Positions 1-7,297 of a stretch of 64,000 nt of DNA are shown in pieces; the first letter of the stretch is position 1; every line of letters starts with the position of its first letter. This DNA comes from Caldisericia bacterium (GTDB lineage: Bacteria; Caldisericota; Caldisericia; B22-G15), in NCBI GenBank assembly GCA_030018355.1, contig JASEFN010000004.1:62001-126000 (forward strand), given 5' to 3'. The notes under the pieces are model-generated. The model had not been told where the DNA came from. It worked only from the letters and a program-made list of their open reading frames with translations, and ran no database searches. Both the position numbers and the translations under genes were made by a program.

Positions 1-343
1 CAATAGGATGACCTCCAATGTAAAATGAATTTAACTTTTTCATCTCATCTAAAATAGATCTTTTAGTGCTTCCAGTATCAATAACTATTGAATTTTTATT
101 AAACTTTTCTCTATTATCTTTTATAAAATTTGGTATGTCTTGAACAGGAATCGAAATTAGAATGATATCTTTTTTAAAACCATCATCTAATTCAACTATT
201 TCATCAACTACACCATATTTAATTGCTTTTGTATTAGTCTCTTCATTAATATCAAAACCAAATCTTTTCCACTTTCCGTTAAGTTTTAATCCAATTGAAC
301 CACCAATTAAACCCAAACCTATAATAAAAATGCTATTCAACAT
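1..343 (-). CDS. tyrA: Prephenate dehydrogenase, N-terminal part (runs off window)
   Basis: Oxidative decarboxylation of prephenate (or arogenate) in tyrosine synthesis; cytoplasmic. Only the first ~114 residues are in the window. The reading frame opens with a Rossmann fold, GLGLIGGSIG at residues 8-17, and later has DTGSTK and GGHPI, matching the conserved NAD-binding and substrate-side motifs of TyrA. The ATG at 343 lies inside the last codons of aroF, an 11-base overlap that implies translational coupling. It is the third gene of the aroH-aroF-tyrA operon behind a Tyr-codon leader, which agrees with a tyrosine-directed role. The C-terminal half, and any ACT domain, lies outside the window. 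Confidence 0.88.
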   Translation of the reverse strand, partial: MLNSIFIIGLGLIGGSIGLKLNGKWKRFGFDINEETNTKAIKYGVVDEIVELDDGFKKDIILISIPVQDIPNFIKDNREKFNKNSIVIDTGSTKRSILDEMKKLNSFYIGGHPI

Positions 344-1349
344 ATCTTCCAATTGAATTACTTACAAGTTTACTTTTTTCAACTAATTCTTTAAATTGTT
401 CTGGATATAGAGATTGATAACCATCTGAAAGTGCTTTTTCAGGTTCAATATGTACCTCAACTAAAATTCCATCTGCACCTGCTGCAATTGATGCAAGAGA
501 TACTGGAATTACAAGATTTCTATCACCAGTTGCATGGGATGGATCAACCACAATTGGAAGATGTGTTATTGATTTTAAAACTGGAATTGCAGATATATCA
601 AGTGTATTTCTTGTATAAGTTTCAAATGTTCTTATTCCTCTTTCGCATAAAATTACATTATGATTCCCATTTGAAAGTATATATTCTGCTGCAAGTAGAA
701 ACTCTTCAATTGTTGCAGACATTCCTCTTTTTAAAAGAATTGGCTTATTCAGTTTTCCAACCTCCTCAAGAAGCGAAAAGTTTTGCATATTCCGTGCTCC
801 AATCTGAATTATGTCAACTGTATCATTTAAAAGTTCAATTTGGCTCTCTGACATAACTTCTGTTATAATGGGAAGATTAAAGGTTTCTTTTACCTCTCTT
901 AAATATTTAATCCCTTCTTTTCCTAAGCCTCTAAAACTATATGGAGATGTTCTTGGTTTAAAAACACCCCCTCTTAAAATTTTTGCTCCATAATTTTTGA
1001 CTATTTCAGCAATTTTAAAAACCATTTCTCTTCCTTCAACAGCACATGGACCAGCCATAAAAACAATTCCTTTATCACCAATTTTTACTGAATTAACATT
1101 AATTATTGTATTTTCTTTTTTAAATTCTCTACTTGCAAGCTTAAAAGGTTTTAAAATTCTAATTGCATCTTCAACTTGAGGAAAATTAAGCCAATAGTTT
1201 CTATCTTTTGCTCTTGCATCACCAATTAAACCAATTATAACCTTTTCTTCACCTTTAGAGATATGTGGAATTAATCCAACTTCTTTAATTTTTTCAATTA
1301 GTGCCTCAATTTCTTCATCTTTTACACCCTTCTTTAAAATTAAAATCAT
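333..1349 (-). CDS. aroF: 3-deoxy-7-phosphoheptulonate (DAHP) synthase, class I beta with N-terminal regulatory domain
   Basis: First step of the shikimate pathway: phosphoenolpyruvate plus erythrose 4-phosphate to DAHP. The 338-residue protein has an N-terminal ferredoxin/ACT-like domain (about 1-75), as in the Thermotoga-type feedback-inhibited enzymes, then the TIM-barrel with MAGPCAVE (98-105), KPRTSPYSFRGLG (131-143), the LLKRGM strand near 205-210 and DPSHATGDR (269-277), which carry substrate and metal ligands. The ATG overlaps the aroH stop as ATGA. Erythrose 4-phosphate could come from the transketolase encoded at 37396. The N-terminal domain suggests allosteric feedback by an aromatic amino acid, in addition to the leader-peptide control upstream; that effect is inferred from the family. 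Confidence 0.95.
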   Translation of the reverse strand: MILILKKGVKDEEIEALIEKIKEVGLIPHISKGEEKVIIGLIGDARAKDRNYWLNFPQVEDAIRILKPFKLASREFKKENTIINVNSVKIGDKGIVFMAGPCAVEGREMVFKIAEIVKNYGAKILRGGVFKPRTSPYSFRGLGKEGIKYLREVKETFNLPIITEVMSESQIELLNDTVDIIQIGARNMQNFSLLEEVGKLNKPILLKRGMSATIEEFLLAAEYILSNGNHNVILCERGIRTFETYTRNTLDISAIPVLKSITHLPIVVDPSHATGDRNLVIPVSLASIAAGADGILVEVHIEPEKALSDGYQSLYPEQFKELVEKSKLVSNSIGRYVE

Positions 1350-1705
1350 GTTGCACCTCCAAATAGATCCTCCCTTAAAGATTTTGCTTTTCCAAGATAA
1401 ACTGGAATTAACTTTTTTTCTCCATCAACAAAAATCATCACTCTGATACATTTCTCAAGTGCTCCATCTATTTTTTTATGTTCAAGATCAAGAAATGGTG
1501 TTTCTTTTAAATTAAATTTCTCTCTTACAATTTTAGATGGAAAAATTTTTGTAAGATCATCTGTCATCGTAAAAATGACACCTAAAATCTCCTCTTTTCT
1601 TAAGTTATTAACCTTAATTATCTCTTCAAAAAGATTAATTACTCCATTCTTAATTGAATCTTCACTATTTTCATCCACTGTTATTGCACCTCTTAAAATC
1701 CTCAC
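1346..1705 (-). CDS. aroH: Chorismate mutase, AroH class
   Basis: Converts chorismate to prephenate for Phe/Tyr synthesis. The sequence matches the small AroH-type mutase: RGAITVDENSEDSI at the N-terminus, a central DDLTKIFPSKIVRE, and CIRVMIFV before the C-terminal PVYLGKA segment. The start is set to a GTG at 1705 because it follows an excellent Shine-Dalgarno sequence (AGGAGGTGG on the minus strand, 1709-1717) and makes the protein begin RILRGAITV like other AroH proteins; an upstream ATG at 1735 would lie within the terminator hairpin. About 119 residues, the normal size. It is the first structural gene after the leader peptide and terminator, so its transcription should depend on read-through. 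Confidence 0.92.
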   Translation of the reverse strand: MRILRGAITVDENSEDSIKNGVINLFEEIIKVNNLRKEEILGVIFTMTDDLTKIFPSKIVREKFNLKETPFLDLEHKKIDGALEKCIRVMIFVDGEKKLIPVYLGKAKSLREDLFGGAT

Positions 1706-1717
1706 AAACCACCTCCT

Positions 1718-1746
1718 AAAAATAAAAAAGCCCACTTTCGTGGGCT
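1718..1746 (-). terminator. Intrinsic terminator in the aro leader (attenuator)
   Basis: On the minus strand the RNA forms AGCCCAC-GAAA-GTGGGCT (stem arms 1740-1746 and 1729-1735) followed at once by a U-rich run (1718-1728). It ends only one base before the aroH Shine-Dalgarno site and lies downstream of the Tyr-rich leader peptide, so it is a premature terminator of the aro operon and not the end of another gene. Confidence 0.85.
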
Positions 1747-1794
1747 CTGGTGAAATTCAGAAGAAGGAGAAAACCTTCTCCTGAACTTCACCAG
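1747..1794 (-). promoter_or_regulatory. Long leader hairpin preceding the aro terminator
   Basis: A nearly perfect stem of about 20 base pairs (CTGGTGAA... paired with ...TTCACCAG, loop about TTTT) directly abuts the terminator stem. Its 5' arm contains the Trp and stop codons of the leader peptide, so a ribosome terminating there would melt it, while a ribosome stalled on the Tyr codons would leave it free. The 3' arm ends in CACCAG, whose last two bases can also extend the terminator stem by pairing with its U tract, giving a possible point of competition. The switching mechanism is inference. Confidence 0.7.
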
Positions 1795-1832
1795 TCAATA
1801 TAATAATAGTAATAATATCTAAAATTTCTCAT
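1788..1832 (-). CDS. Tyr-rich leader peptide of the aro operon
   Basis: A 14-codon ORF on the minus strand reads MRNFRYYYYYYIDW then TGA: six Tyr codons in a row, plus one Phe and one Trp, ending within the 5' arm of the leader hairpin. This is the textbook arrangement for ribosome-mediated attenuation of an aromatic amino acid operon (as in trp, phe and his leaders). There is no Shine-Dalgarno site; a TAAAAT box at 1844-1849 lies 11 bases upstream, so translation may be leaderless, like other genes here. The target genes aroH, aroF and tyrA make Tyr precursors, so low charged tRNA-Tyr should favour read-through. Function is inferred from composition and position. Confidence 0.85.
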   Translation of the reverse strand: MRNFRYYYYYYIDW

Positions 1833-1905
1833 AAATTTTAAATATTTTAACTCAACTTATAGAATTCTATTAATTTTTTCTAATTGATATAACCTTTCTT
1901 ACCTC

Positions 1906-1933
1906 TTGACAAAATTTAAAAGTATATTATACT
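1906..1933 (+). promoter_or_regulatory. Sigma-70-type promoter of the winged-helix/ABC operon
   Basis: TTGACA (1906-1911), a 16-base spacer, and TATACT (1928-1933). Predicted transcription start is near 1940, giving a leader of only about ten bases before the ATG at 1951. Confidence 0.85.
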
Positions 1934-1947
1934 TTGTAATACAAAGT
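1931..1947 (+). promoter_or_regulatory. Perfect palindrome overlapping the -10 box: likely autoregulatory operator
   Basis: ACTTTGTA-A-TACAAAGT is an 8+1+8 perfect inverted repeat that covers the end of the -10 box and the predicted start site. It lies just before the gene for a winged-helix regulator, the usual arrangement for autorepression by a dimeric repressor. Confidence 0.75.
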
Positions 1948-1950
1948 AAT

Positions 1951-2265
1951 ATGAAAAACAAAGTTTTTGAGTTTGATGAAATTCTACATGAAAAAACTAG
2001 ACTTATGATTTTAGGTTTGCTTTTAAAAGAAAAAGAACTTTCTTTTACAGATTTAAAAGAGGCTTTAAATTTAACTGATGGAAATTTAACATCACATCTT
2101 AGAACACTTGAGATAAATGGAGTTATAGAGGTAAGAAAATTATTCATTGGTAGAAAACCAAAAACTTATTATAGATTTACAAAAGAGGGAAAGGAAAGAT
2201 TTATTAAATATTTAGAAACAATTGAAAATTTTTTAAAAAACTTGATTAATGAAAAGGAGGTTTAA
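1951..2265 (+). CDS. Winged-helix transcriptional regulator (MarR/ArsR-like, HTH_34 type)
   Basis: A 104-residue DNA-binding protein, probably a dimeric repressor of its own operon. Residues about 1-90 form one winged helix: ILHEKTRLMILGLLL, a recognition-helix segment LTDGNLTSHLRTLE and a wing with RKPKTYYRFTKEGKERF. The start is placed at the ATG at 1951; a TTG 45 bases upstream coincides with the -35 TTGACA and cannot be the start. No Shine-Dalgarno site is visible and the predicted leader is about ten bases. The stop codon abuts the ATG of the following membrane protein, and an ABC exporter follows, so the effector may be an exported toxic compound. No ligand-binding domain is visible. 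Confidence 0.88.
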   Translation: MKNKVFEFDEILHEKTRLMILGLLLKEKELSFTDLKEALNLTDGNLTSHLRTLEINGVIEVRKLFIGRKPKTYYRFTKEGKERFIKYLETIENFLKNLINEKEV

Positions 2266-3009
2266 ATGATTAATAAAGAAGAAATCAAAAAATTATTAGA
2301 GACAATTGATGCTTTTAAGTTAATATCAATAAAGGGAGAAGAGGAAAGGAAAGAGTTTTCAAGGATTACATCTATTTGGGGTTTTATTATGTTTTTAATT
2401 TTTACATTTGTAGGTTTAAAGTTAAAATTTTTAGGTGGAATATCTTGGCTATATATTTATCTTTTAGGTGCTTTTCTTCATACAATGAAAGTATCAAATA
2501 TTTTAATTTCTTTTTTTATATGGGGATCAATAGGTACAATTCTTGTTTTGATTTATTATCTGACTAAAAATTTTACTCTTTTTCTCTTTTTATATGTTAT
2601 TCTTACTATTTTGGGTTTTTCATTAAATTATATCTATAAAGAAAAGTTTAAAAAAGAAAATCTCGAAATTCCTTTAAAATTATCAATATCAGCAAAAGTA
2701 GGAATATCTTGGGGATTAATTACAGCAGGTATGGGATTTTTATTTTTCTCTTTAATAAATTATCTTGCAAAAAATAATTTAAATTTTGATTATGCTTTTA
2801 TTTTTATTTTACTTTTTGGGTATATAACAAGTGTTGGAATATTTATTAGTGGAATAATTATAAATGGTTTATTTTTAATTGGATTAATAGGAATATTTGG
2901 AATTCCAATTTTTTCTTTAATAAATATAAACTTTGGAATAATTATGGCAATTTTTGTAACTTTATTAACTTCTATTTATGGATGCTTAATTTATTTTAAA
3001 AAGGAGTAA
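2266..3009 (+). CDS. Multi-pass membrane protein of unknown function in the ABC-exporter operon
   Basis: A 247-residue hydrophobic protein with about seven predicted membrane helices (first near residues 35-55, last near 225-243) and a charged N-terminal cytosolic stretch (EEIKKLLETI...EEERKEFSRI). I do not recognise a family. It has a good Shine-Dalgarno site (AAGGAGG) overlapping the end of the regulator gene, and the ABC ATPase begins eight bases after it. Its place between a winged-helix repressor and an ABC-2 exporter suggests an accessory or sensing role in the same efflux system, but nothing in the sequence shows the function. Confidence 0.75.
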   Translation: MINKEEIKKLLETIDAFKLISIKGEEERKEFSRITSIWGFIMFLIFTFVGLKLKFLGGISWLYIYLLGAFLHTMKVSNILISFFIWGSIGTILVLIYYLTKNFTLFLFLYVILTILGFSLNYIYKEKFKKENLEIPLKLSISAKVGISWGLITAGMGFLFFSLINYLAKNNLNFDYAFIFILLFGYITSVGIFISGIIINGLFLIGLIGIFGIPIFSLININFGIIMAIFVTLLTSIYGCLIYFKKE

Positions 3010-3017
3010 AGTTAAAA

Positions 3018-3935
3018 ATGGTTGTAATTGAGGTTAAAGATTTAAAGAAGTATTATGGAGAAATTAAAGCAGTTGATGGAGTTAGTTTTTACGTTTCTAA
3101 AGGAGAGGTTTTTGGAATGGTTGGTCCAAATGGTGCTGGAAAAACTACAACAATCGAGTGTATTGAAGGTCTAAGAAAACCAACATCAGGTGAAATTAGA
3201 GTTTTAGGTTTAAATCCTTATGAAAAGAGAGAAATACTTTATAAGAGGATAAGCGTTCAACTTCAAGAAACAAGATATCAAGATAAAATAAAAGTTTATG
3301 AGATTTTAAAACTATTTTCTTCGTTTTATGAAAAACCATTAAATTATGAATATCTTTTGGAAAGATTTGAACTAAAAACATTGAAAAATAGTTTTGTTTC
3401 AGATTTATCAGGTGGTCAAAAACAAAAACTATCGATAATTCTTGCACTACTTCCAAATCCAGAAATTATTTTTTTAGATGAATTAACAACTGGATTAGAT
3501 CCAAAGGCAAGAAGAGATATGTGGAAATTTATTTTAGATTTGAAAAAAGAAGGGAAAACAATATTTTTAACAACTCATTATATGGAAGAGGCTGAAAATT
3601 TATGTGATAGAGTTGCAATAATAGACCATGGAAAAATAATTGCTCTTGATGCTCCTGAAAACATAATAAAAATGAGTAATCTTAATGAAATAATTACTTT
3701 TGAGGGAGAATTTATGCCTCAAGAAAAATTCTATCAAATTAAAGGATTAACAAATTTTATCTCTCAAAATGGCATAATAACTCTTTTTGGGAAAGGAGAA
3801 GATTTCTTAAAAAATGTTGTTGATTTTTTATATACAAATAAGATTTATTTTAAAAATTTAAAAACAAAAAAACCTAATCTTGAGGATGTTTATCTTTCTT
3901 TAACAGGAAGGGTTTATGAGGAGGCTAAACAATGA
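3018..3935 (+). CDS. ABC transporter ATP-binding protein (ABC-2/drug-export type)
   Basis: Energises an ABC-2 exporter. A 305-residue single nucleotide-binding domain: Walker A GPNGAGKT (about 36-43), signature LSGGQKQ (130-136), Walker B IIFLDE (150-155) and H-loop TTHYMEEAE near 185-193. The C-terminal ~90 residues follow the pattern of the extension seen in CcmA/NatA/DrrA-type proteins. The gene overlaps the next permease by four bases (ATGA), so the two are translationally coupled. Closest functional reading is a drug, antibiotic or lipid exporter; the substrate is unknown. Confidence 0.93.
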   Translation: MVVIEVKDLKKYYGEIKAVDGVSFYVSKGEVFGMVGPNGAGKTTTIECIEGLRKPTSGEIRVLGLNPYEKREILYKRISVQLQETRYQDKIKVYEILKLFSSFYEKPLNYEYLLERFELKTLKNSFVSDLSGGQKQKLSIILALLPNPEIIFLDELTTGLDPKARRDMWKFILDLKKEGKTIFLTTHYMEEAENLCDRVAIIDHGKIIALDAPENIIKMSNLNEIITFEGEFMPQEKFYQIKGLTNFISQNGIITLFGKGEDFLKNVVDFLYTNKIYFKNLKTKKPNLEDVYLSLTGRVYEEAKQ

Positions 3936-4699
3936 AAACACTTAAGGAGTTAATAAAAATTGATTTTAAACTTCTTTTAAGAGAGTTTGTTGTGGTTTTC
4001 TTCTCAATAATTTTTCCAGTAGCAATAATTTTAATGATGGGCGGAATTTATGGTAATAAACCTACTCCTTATTTTGGAGGTTTTGGTTCAATTGATGTAA
4101 TGGTTCCATCTTATCTTGGAATAGTATTAGCAGTTAATGGACTTATGAGTTTACCATTAACTCTCGTTGAATATAGAGATAAAAAAATTTTAAAGAGATA
4201 CATGGCAACACCTCTAAAACCAATTTATGTAATCATTTCTCAAATAGTTGTAAATTTTATTTTAACCTTGATAGGATTTATTCTTTTGTATTTAGTTGGA
4301 AAATCTGTTTTTGATTTGAAGTTTTATGGAAATATATTTTTATTTTCTATCTCTTTTATTTTTTCAACTTTATCACTTTTCTCAATTGGTTTTATAATTG
4401 CAAGTTTAGTTTCAAATCCAAGAACTGCAAATACTATTGCATATATAATTTACTTTCCAATGCTTTTCTTATCTGGATCAACTATTCCGCTTGAAAATTT
4501 TCCAAAATTTATGCTTTTCATATCTAAATTTCTTCCATTAACTTATATAGTTGATCTATTTAAAAGAACATGGCTCAATAGTGATATATCATGGATAAAA
4601 ATAAATCTAAGTCTAAAATTAGATTTTTTAGTTATTATATTAATAATGATTGTTTCTCTTATTGTTTCACTTCTTACCTTTAAATGGTATTATGATTAA
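3932..4699 (+). CDS. ABC-2 type transporter permease
   Basis: Membrane half of the exporter. The 255-residue protein has an N-terminal amphipathic segment, then six hydrophobic segments typical of ABC-2 permeases, with the loop LVEYRDKKILKRYMATPLKP (about residues 75-94) and the later SGSTIPLENFPKFMLFISKFLPLTYIVDLFK, both characteristic of this family. Start ATG overlaps the ATPase stop. Last gene of the operon that begins at 1951; a separate promoter for the next gene lies about ten bases after its stop. Confidence 0.92.
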   Translation: MKTLKELIKIDFKLLLREFVVVFFSIIFPVAIILMMGGIYGNKPTPYFGGFGSIDVMVPSYLGIVLAVNGLMSLPLTLVEYRDKKILKRYMATPLKPIYVIISQIVVNFILTLIGFILLYLVGKSVFDLKFYGNIFLFSISFIFSTLSLFSIGFIIASLVSNPRTANTIAYIIYFPMLFLSGSTIPLENFPKFMLFISKFLPLTYIVDLFKRTWLNSDISWIKINLSLKLDFLVIILIMIVSLIVSLLTFKWYYD

Positions 4700-4702
4700 T
4701 TA

Positions 4703-4730
4703 TTACATAAGTGACATTATCACTTATAAT
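4703..4730 (+). promoter_or_regulatory. Promoter with an inverted repeat in its spacer
   Basis: TTACAT (4703-4708), 16 bases, TATAAT (4725-4730). The spacer contains ATAAGTGA-CATTA-TCACTTAT (4707-4727), an 8-base inverted repeat with a 5-base centre, so a dimeric regulator could occlude the promoter. The next ATG (4763) is 32 bases downstream. Confidence 0.6.
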
Positions 4731-4762
4731 GTTAAAGAAATTGAATATTGAAAATAAAAATT

Positions 4763-5590
4763 ATGAAATTAATAAATGGGTTTGATGATTTTAAAAAATT
4801 AGTTGAAGAAAATGAGCAGATGATTCCAAAAATTTGGATAGATAAATATTATTCAAAATATAAAGATATTTTTGATGCAATGCTCAAATATCTATACCAT
4901 TTAAATATTAATGATCTTATGAAAATAGTAGAAAACATTGATTTTAAACATTTATATTATAAAGCACAATTATCAATAGAAAATAATTTAACAGAAAAGG
5001 TCATCTTATTAATAAAAAAATGTAATAAGATTTTAAAAATCAATGAAAAATTTAATGTTTATTTCCTCGTTGGACTTGGACATGTTGATGGAACATCATT
5101 ATTAATAAAAGATTATAAACCTTTTATCTATTTTGGTTTAGAGAGATTACATCACACTAATTTAAATTATCTTGTACCCCATGAATTTAATCACCTTGCA
5201 AGATTATCTAAATTTAAATTTTTAAAAGAGAAATTAAAGTTTAAGGATTATCTCATTTATGAAGGTTTAGCAACTTATTTTTCTATTTATTTTAATAAGT
5301 TAGAAATAAATAGAAAAATTGAAGCAGAAGCATTGTTTCTTCCTGAAGAGACTATTGATTACTTATATAAAAATAAAGAAGATATTTTGAAAGAAATTAA
5401 AGAAGTTTTAGAATTTGAAATGAATAATAAATTGATGATTGAATTTTTTACATATGATAAAGAAAAGAATTTCAAAAAAGGTTATTTTGCTGGATTAAAG
5501 ATCATAGAAAAGTTAATAAATAATGGTGAAGATATAAAAATTCTTACTTTTAAAGAAACTGATGAAATTTTAAAAAAATATTATAATTAA
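4763..5590 (+). CDS. Putative zinc-dependent protease, DUF2268-like
   Basis: A 275-residue soluble protein with VPHEFNHLAR (HExxH near residues 140-144) followed about 25 residues later by IYEGLATYF, the EGLA motif that supplies the third metal ligand in DUF2268-type predicted metalloproteases. No signal peptide, so probably cytoplasmic. The start is placed at the ATG at 4763; an in-frame TTG at 4748 is also possible. It has its own promoter with an operator-like repeat. Substrate is unknown. The N-terminal ~100 residues are helical, charged and without a motif I recognise. Confidence 0.75.
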   Translation: MKLINGFDDFKKLVEENEQMIPKIWIDKYYSKYKDIFDAMLKYLYHLNINDLMKIVENIDFKHLYYKAQLSIENNLTEKVILLIKKCNKILKINEKFNVYFLVGLGHVDGTSLLIKDYKPFIYFGLERLHHTNLNYLVPHEFNHLARLSKFKFLKEKLKFKDYLIYEGLATYFSIYFNKLEINRKIEAEALFLPEETIDYLYKNKEDILKEIKEVLEFEMNNKLMIEFFTYDKEKNFKKGYFAGLKIIEKLINNGEDIKILTFKETDEILKKYYN

Positions 5591-5618
5591 TATAATATAT
5601 AAAAAATAGGAGGTTAAA

Positions 5619-5849
5619 ATGTTCGGTTTAATTTTAATAGCATTAGGTCTGCTTTTTTTACTTAAAAATTTAGGGATTATTTCAGGGGATGTTTGGGGAA
5701 TATTCTGGCCAATCTTACTTATAATACTTGGTCTTTGGATTTTAGTTGATTCTTTTAAAAAAAAGAAAATCTTTAAAAATTTTTTTAACTGTGGAAGAGA
5801 TATTTGGGAAGAATATACATTTGAAAAAAAGGAAAAGAAAGAGAAATAA
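5619..5849 (+). CDS. Small membrane protein, LiaI/LiaF-like transmembrane (DUF5668-type)
   Basis: 76 residues with two hydrophobic helices (about 2-16 and 26-44, the second reading WGIFWPILLIILGLWILVD) and a lysine-rich cytosolic tail. The pattern of short helix, GDVWG-type turn and W-P-rich second helix is that of the LiaI/LiaF-like transmembrane region. Good Shine-Dalgarno site (AGGAGG) ahead of the ATG. In other bacteria such proteins are linked to envelope-stress sensing; here it precedes a two-component system but has no visible LiaF extracellular domain. Confidence 0.7.
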   Translation: MFGLILIALGLLFLLKNLGIISGDVWGIFWPILLIILGLWILVDSFKKKKIFKNFFNCGRDIWEEYTFEKKEKKEK

Positions 5850-5854
5850 AATTT

Positions 5855-5878
5855 TAGTAGATTGTAAAAAATCTATTA
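5855..5878 (+). terminator. Weak hairpin after the LiaI-like gene
   Basis: TAGTAGATT-GTAAAA-AATCTATTA forms a nine-pair stem (one G-U) followed by a moderately T-rich stretch. It sits between the small membrane protein and the promoter of the histidine kinase. AT-rich, so only a tentative terminator. Confidence 0.4.
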
Positions 5879-5894
5879 TTTTATTAATTAAATA

Positions 5895-5923
5895 TTGAAT
5901 TTTAAATTAAATTTTTTTATTAT
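5895..5923 (+). promoter_or_regulatory. Promoter of the two-component system, leaderless geometry
   Basis: TTGAAT (5895-5900), 17 bases, TATTAT (5918-5923), then nine bases to the ATG at 5933, so the transcript would begin at or next to the start codon. No Shine-Dalgarno site is present. A TATAAT also abuts the ATG directly (5927-5932) but is too close to serve. Confidence 0.55.
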
Positions 5924-5932
5924 TTGTATAAT

Positions 5933-7297
5933 ATGAAAGCAATTGACAAATTTGAAAATTATACTAAAGAGGAACTACTTAAAGAAATAAATAAACTTAC
6001 CAAAAAAATCATTTCATTAGAGAAAGAAAAGGAAGATTTAATTATAGATAAACAAAGAGTTAAAAGATTAAATAGAATATACACAATATTAAGTAAAATA
6101 AATGAACTTATAATAAGAACGAAAAATAAAAAAGATTTATTAAAAAATGCATGTAAGATTGCTGTTGAAGATGGCTTATTTAAAATGGTTTGGGTTGGAT
6201 TTATTGATAAAAAAACAAAATTAGTTAAACCTTATACATATTGGGGGTATAATAAAGGATATTTAGAATCAATCATAATTTCTGCAAAAGATATACCAGA
6301 AGGACAAGGCCCAACTGGCACATGTATTAGAGAAGGTAAACCTTGTATTTTTAATAATTTACTATCTAACCCTAAAATGAAAATTTGGATTAATAAAGCT
6401 TTGAAAAGAGGATATAGATCTACTGGTGCTTTTCCAATAAAAATAAACGGACAAACAATAGGTGCATTTACATTCCACGCAAGTGAACCAGATTTTTTCA
6501 ACGAAGAAGAAATTAAGCTTCTTGAAACTTTGTCAGAAGATATCTCATTTGCATTAACACATATTGAATCTGAGAAACAAAAAGAACAGTATGAGAAAAA
6601 ATTAAAAAAATCAAGGGAACAGTTAAGAAGATTGTCAATACATTTACAGAATATAAGTGAAATTGAAAGAGCCAATATTGCACATGAACTTCATGATGAA
6701 TTTGGTCAAATTCTAATTGCAATAAAGATGAATTTATTTTTATTAAAAAATGGTGCACAAAATTTAGATACAGAATATATAAAAAAAATTGAAACAACTA
6801 TTGAATTAATAGAGAAAATTATTAACAGAGTAAGAACTATATCAATGGAATTAAGACCTGTAGTTTTAGATAAATTAGGATTAGGAGCAGCTATAGAGTG
6901 GCAAATATCAGAATTTAAAAAATTATCAAATATTGAATATGAATTTATAAATAAATTGCCCACTAACTTAAAACTCAATCCCCAAATATCAATTACTATT
7001 TTTAGAATATTTCAAGAAGCTTTAACAAATGCTTATAAACATTCTAAAGCAAACAAGATAAAGGTTATATTAGAAATAAAAAAAGGCAAAATTTGGTTAT
7101 TAGTAAAAGATAATGGTGTTGGAATTAAAAAAAATCAAATTAATGATTGTAAAACATTTGGTTTAATAGGAATGAAGGAAAGGGTTTATTCTTTAAATGG
7201 TAAAATTAATATCAGAAGTAGTAGTAATAAGGGAACTGAAATAAAGGTTTTAATACCACTAAATGATAAAAATGATAGAAATTTTAGTAGCCGATGA
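5933..7297 (+). CDS. Sensor histidine kinase with GAF domain (NarL/DegS family)
   Basis: Autophosphorylating kinase of a two-component system. Domain order in the 454-residue protein: N-terminal coiled coil (about 5-50), a GAF domain (about 55-205, with PEGQGPTGTCIREGKP), a second coiled coil, a HisKA_3 dimerisation helix with ERANIAHELHDEFGQ in which the His of LHD (residue ~254) is the phosphoacceptor, and a HATPase domain (IFRIFQEALTNAYKH, VKDNGVGI, FGLIGMKERV). No membrane helix, so it senses an intracellular signal. Start taken at the ATG at 5933; an in-frame TTG lies nine bases upstream. Its end overlaps the response regulator gene. Confidence 0.93.
   Translation: MKAIDKFENYTKEELLKEINKLTKKIISLEKEKEDLIIDKQRVKRLNRIYTILSKINELIIRTKNKKDLLKNACKIAVEDGLFKMVWVGFIDKKTKLVKPYTYWGYNKGYLESIIISAKDIPEGQGPTGTCIREGKPCIFNNLLSNPKMKIWINKALKRGYRSTGAFPIKINGQTIGAFTFHASEPDFFNEEEIKLLETLSEDISFALTHIESEKQKEQYEKKLKKSREQLRRLSIHLQNISEIERANIAHELHDEFGQILIAIKMNLFLLKNGAQNLDTEYIKKIETTIELIEKIINRVRTISMELRPVVLDKLGLGAAIEWQISEFKKLSNIEYEFINKLPTNLKLNPQISITIFRIFQEALTNAYKHSKANKIKVILEIKKGKIWLLVKDNGVGIKKNQINDCKTFGLIGMKERVYSLNGKINIRSSSNKGTEIKVLIPLNDKNDRNFSSR

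Noticed and set aside
1718-1794. T-box riboswitch before aroH
   Set aside because: No T-box consensus or specifier stem seen; a translatable Tyr-rich leader explains the structure better.
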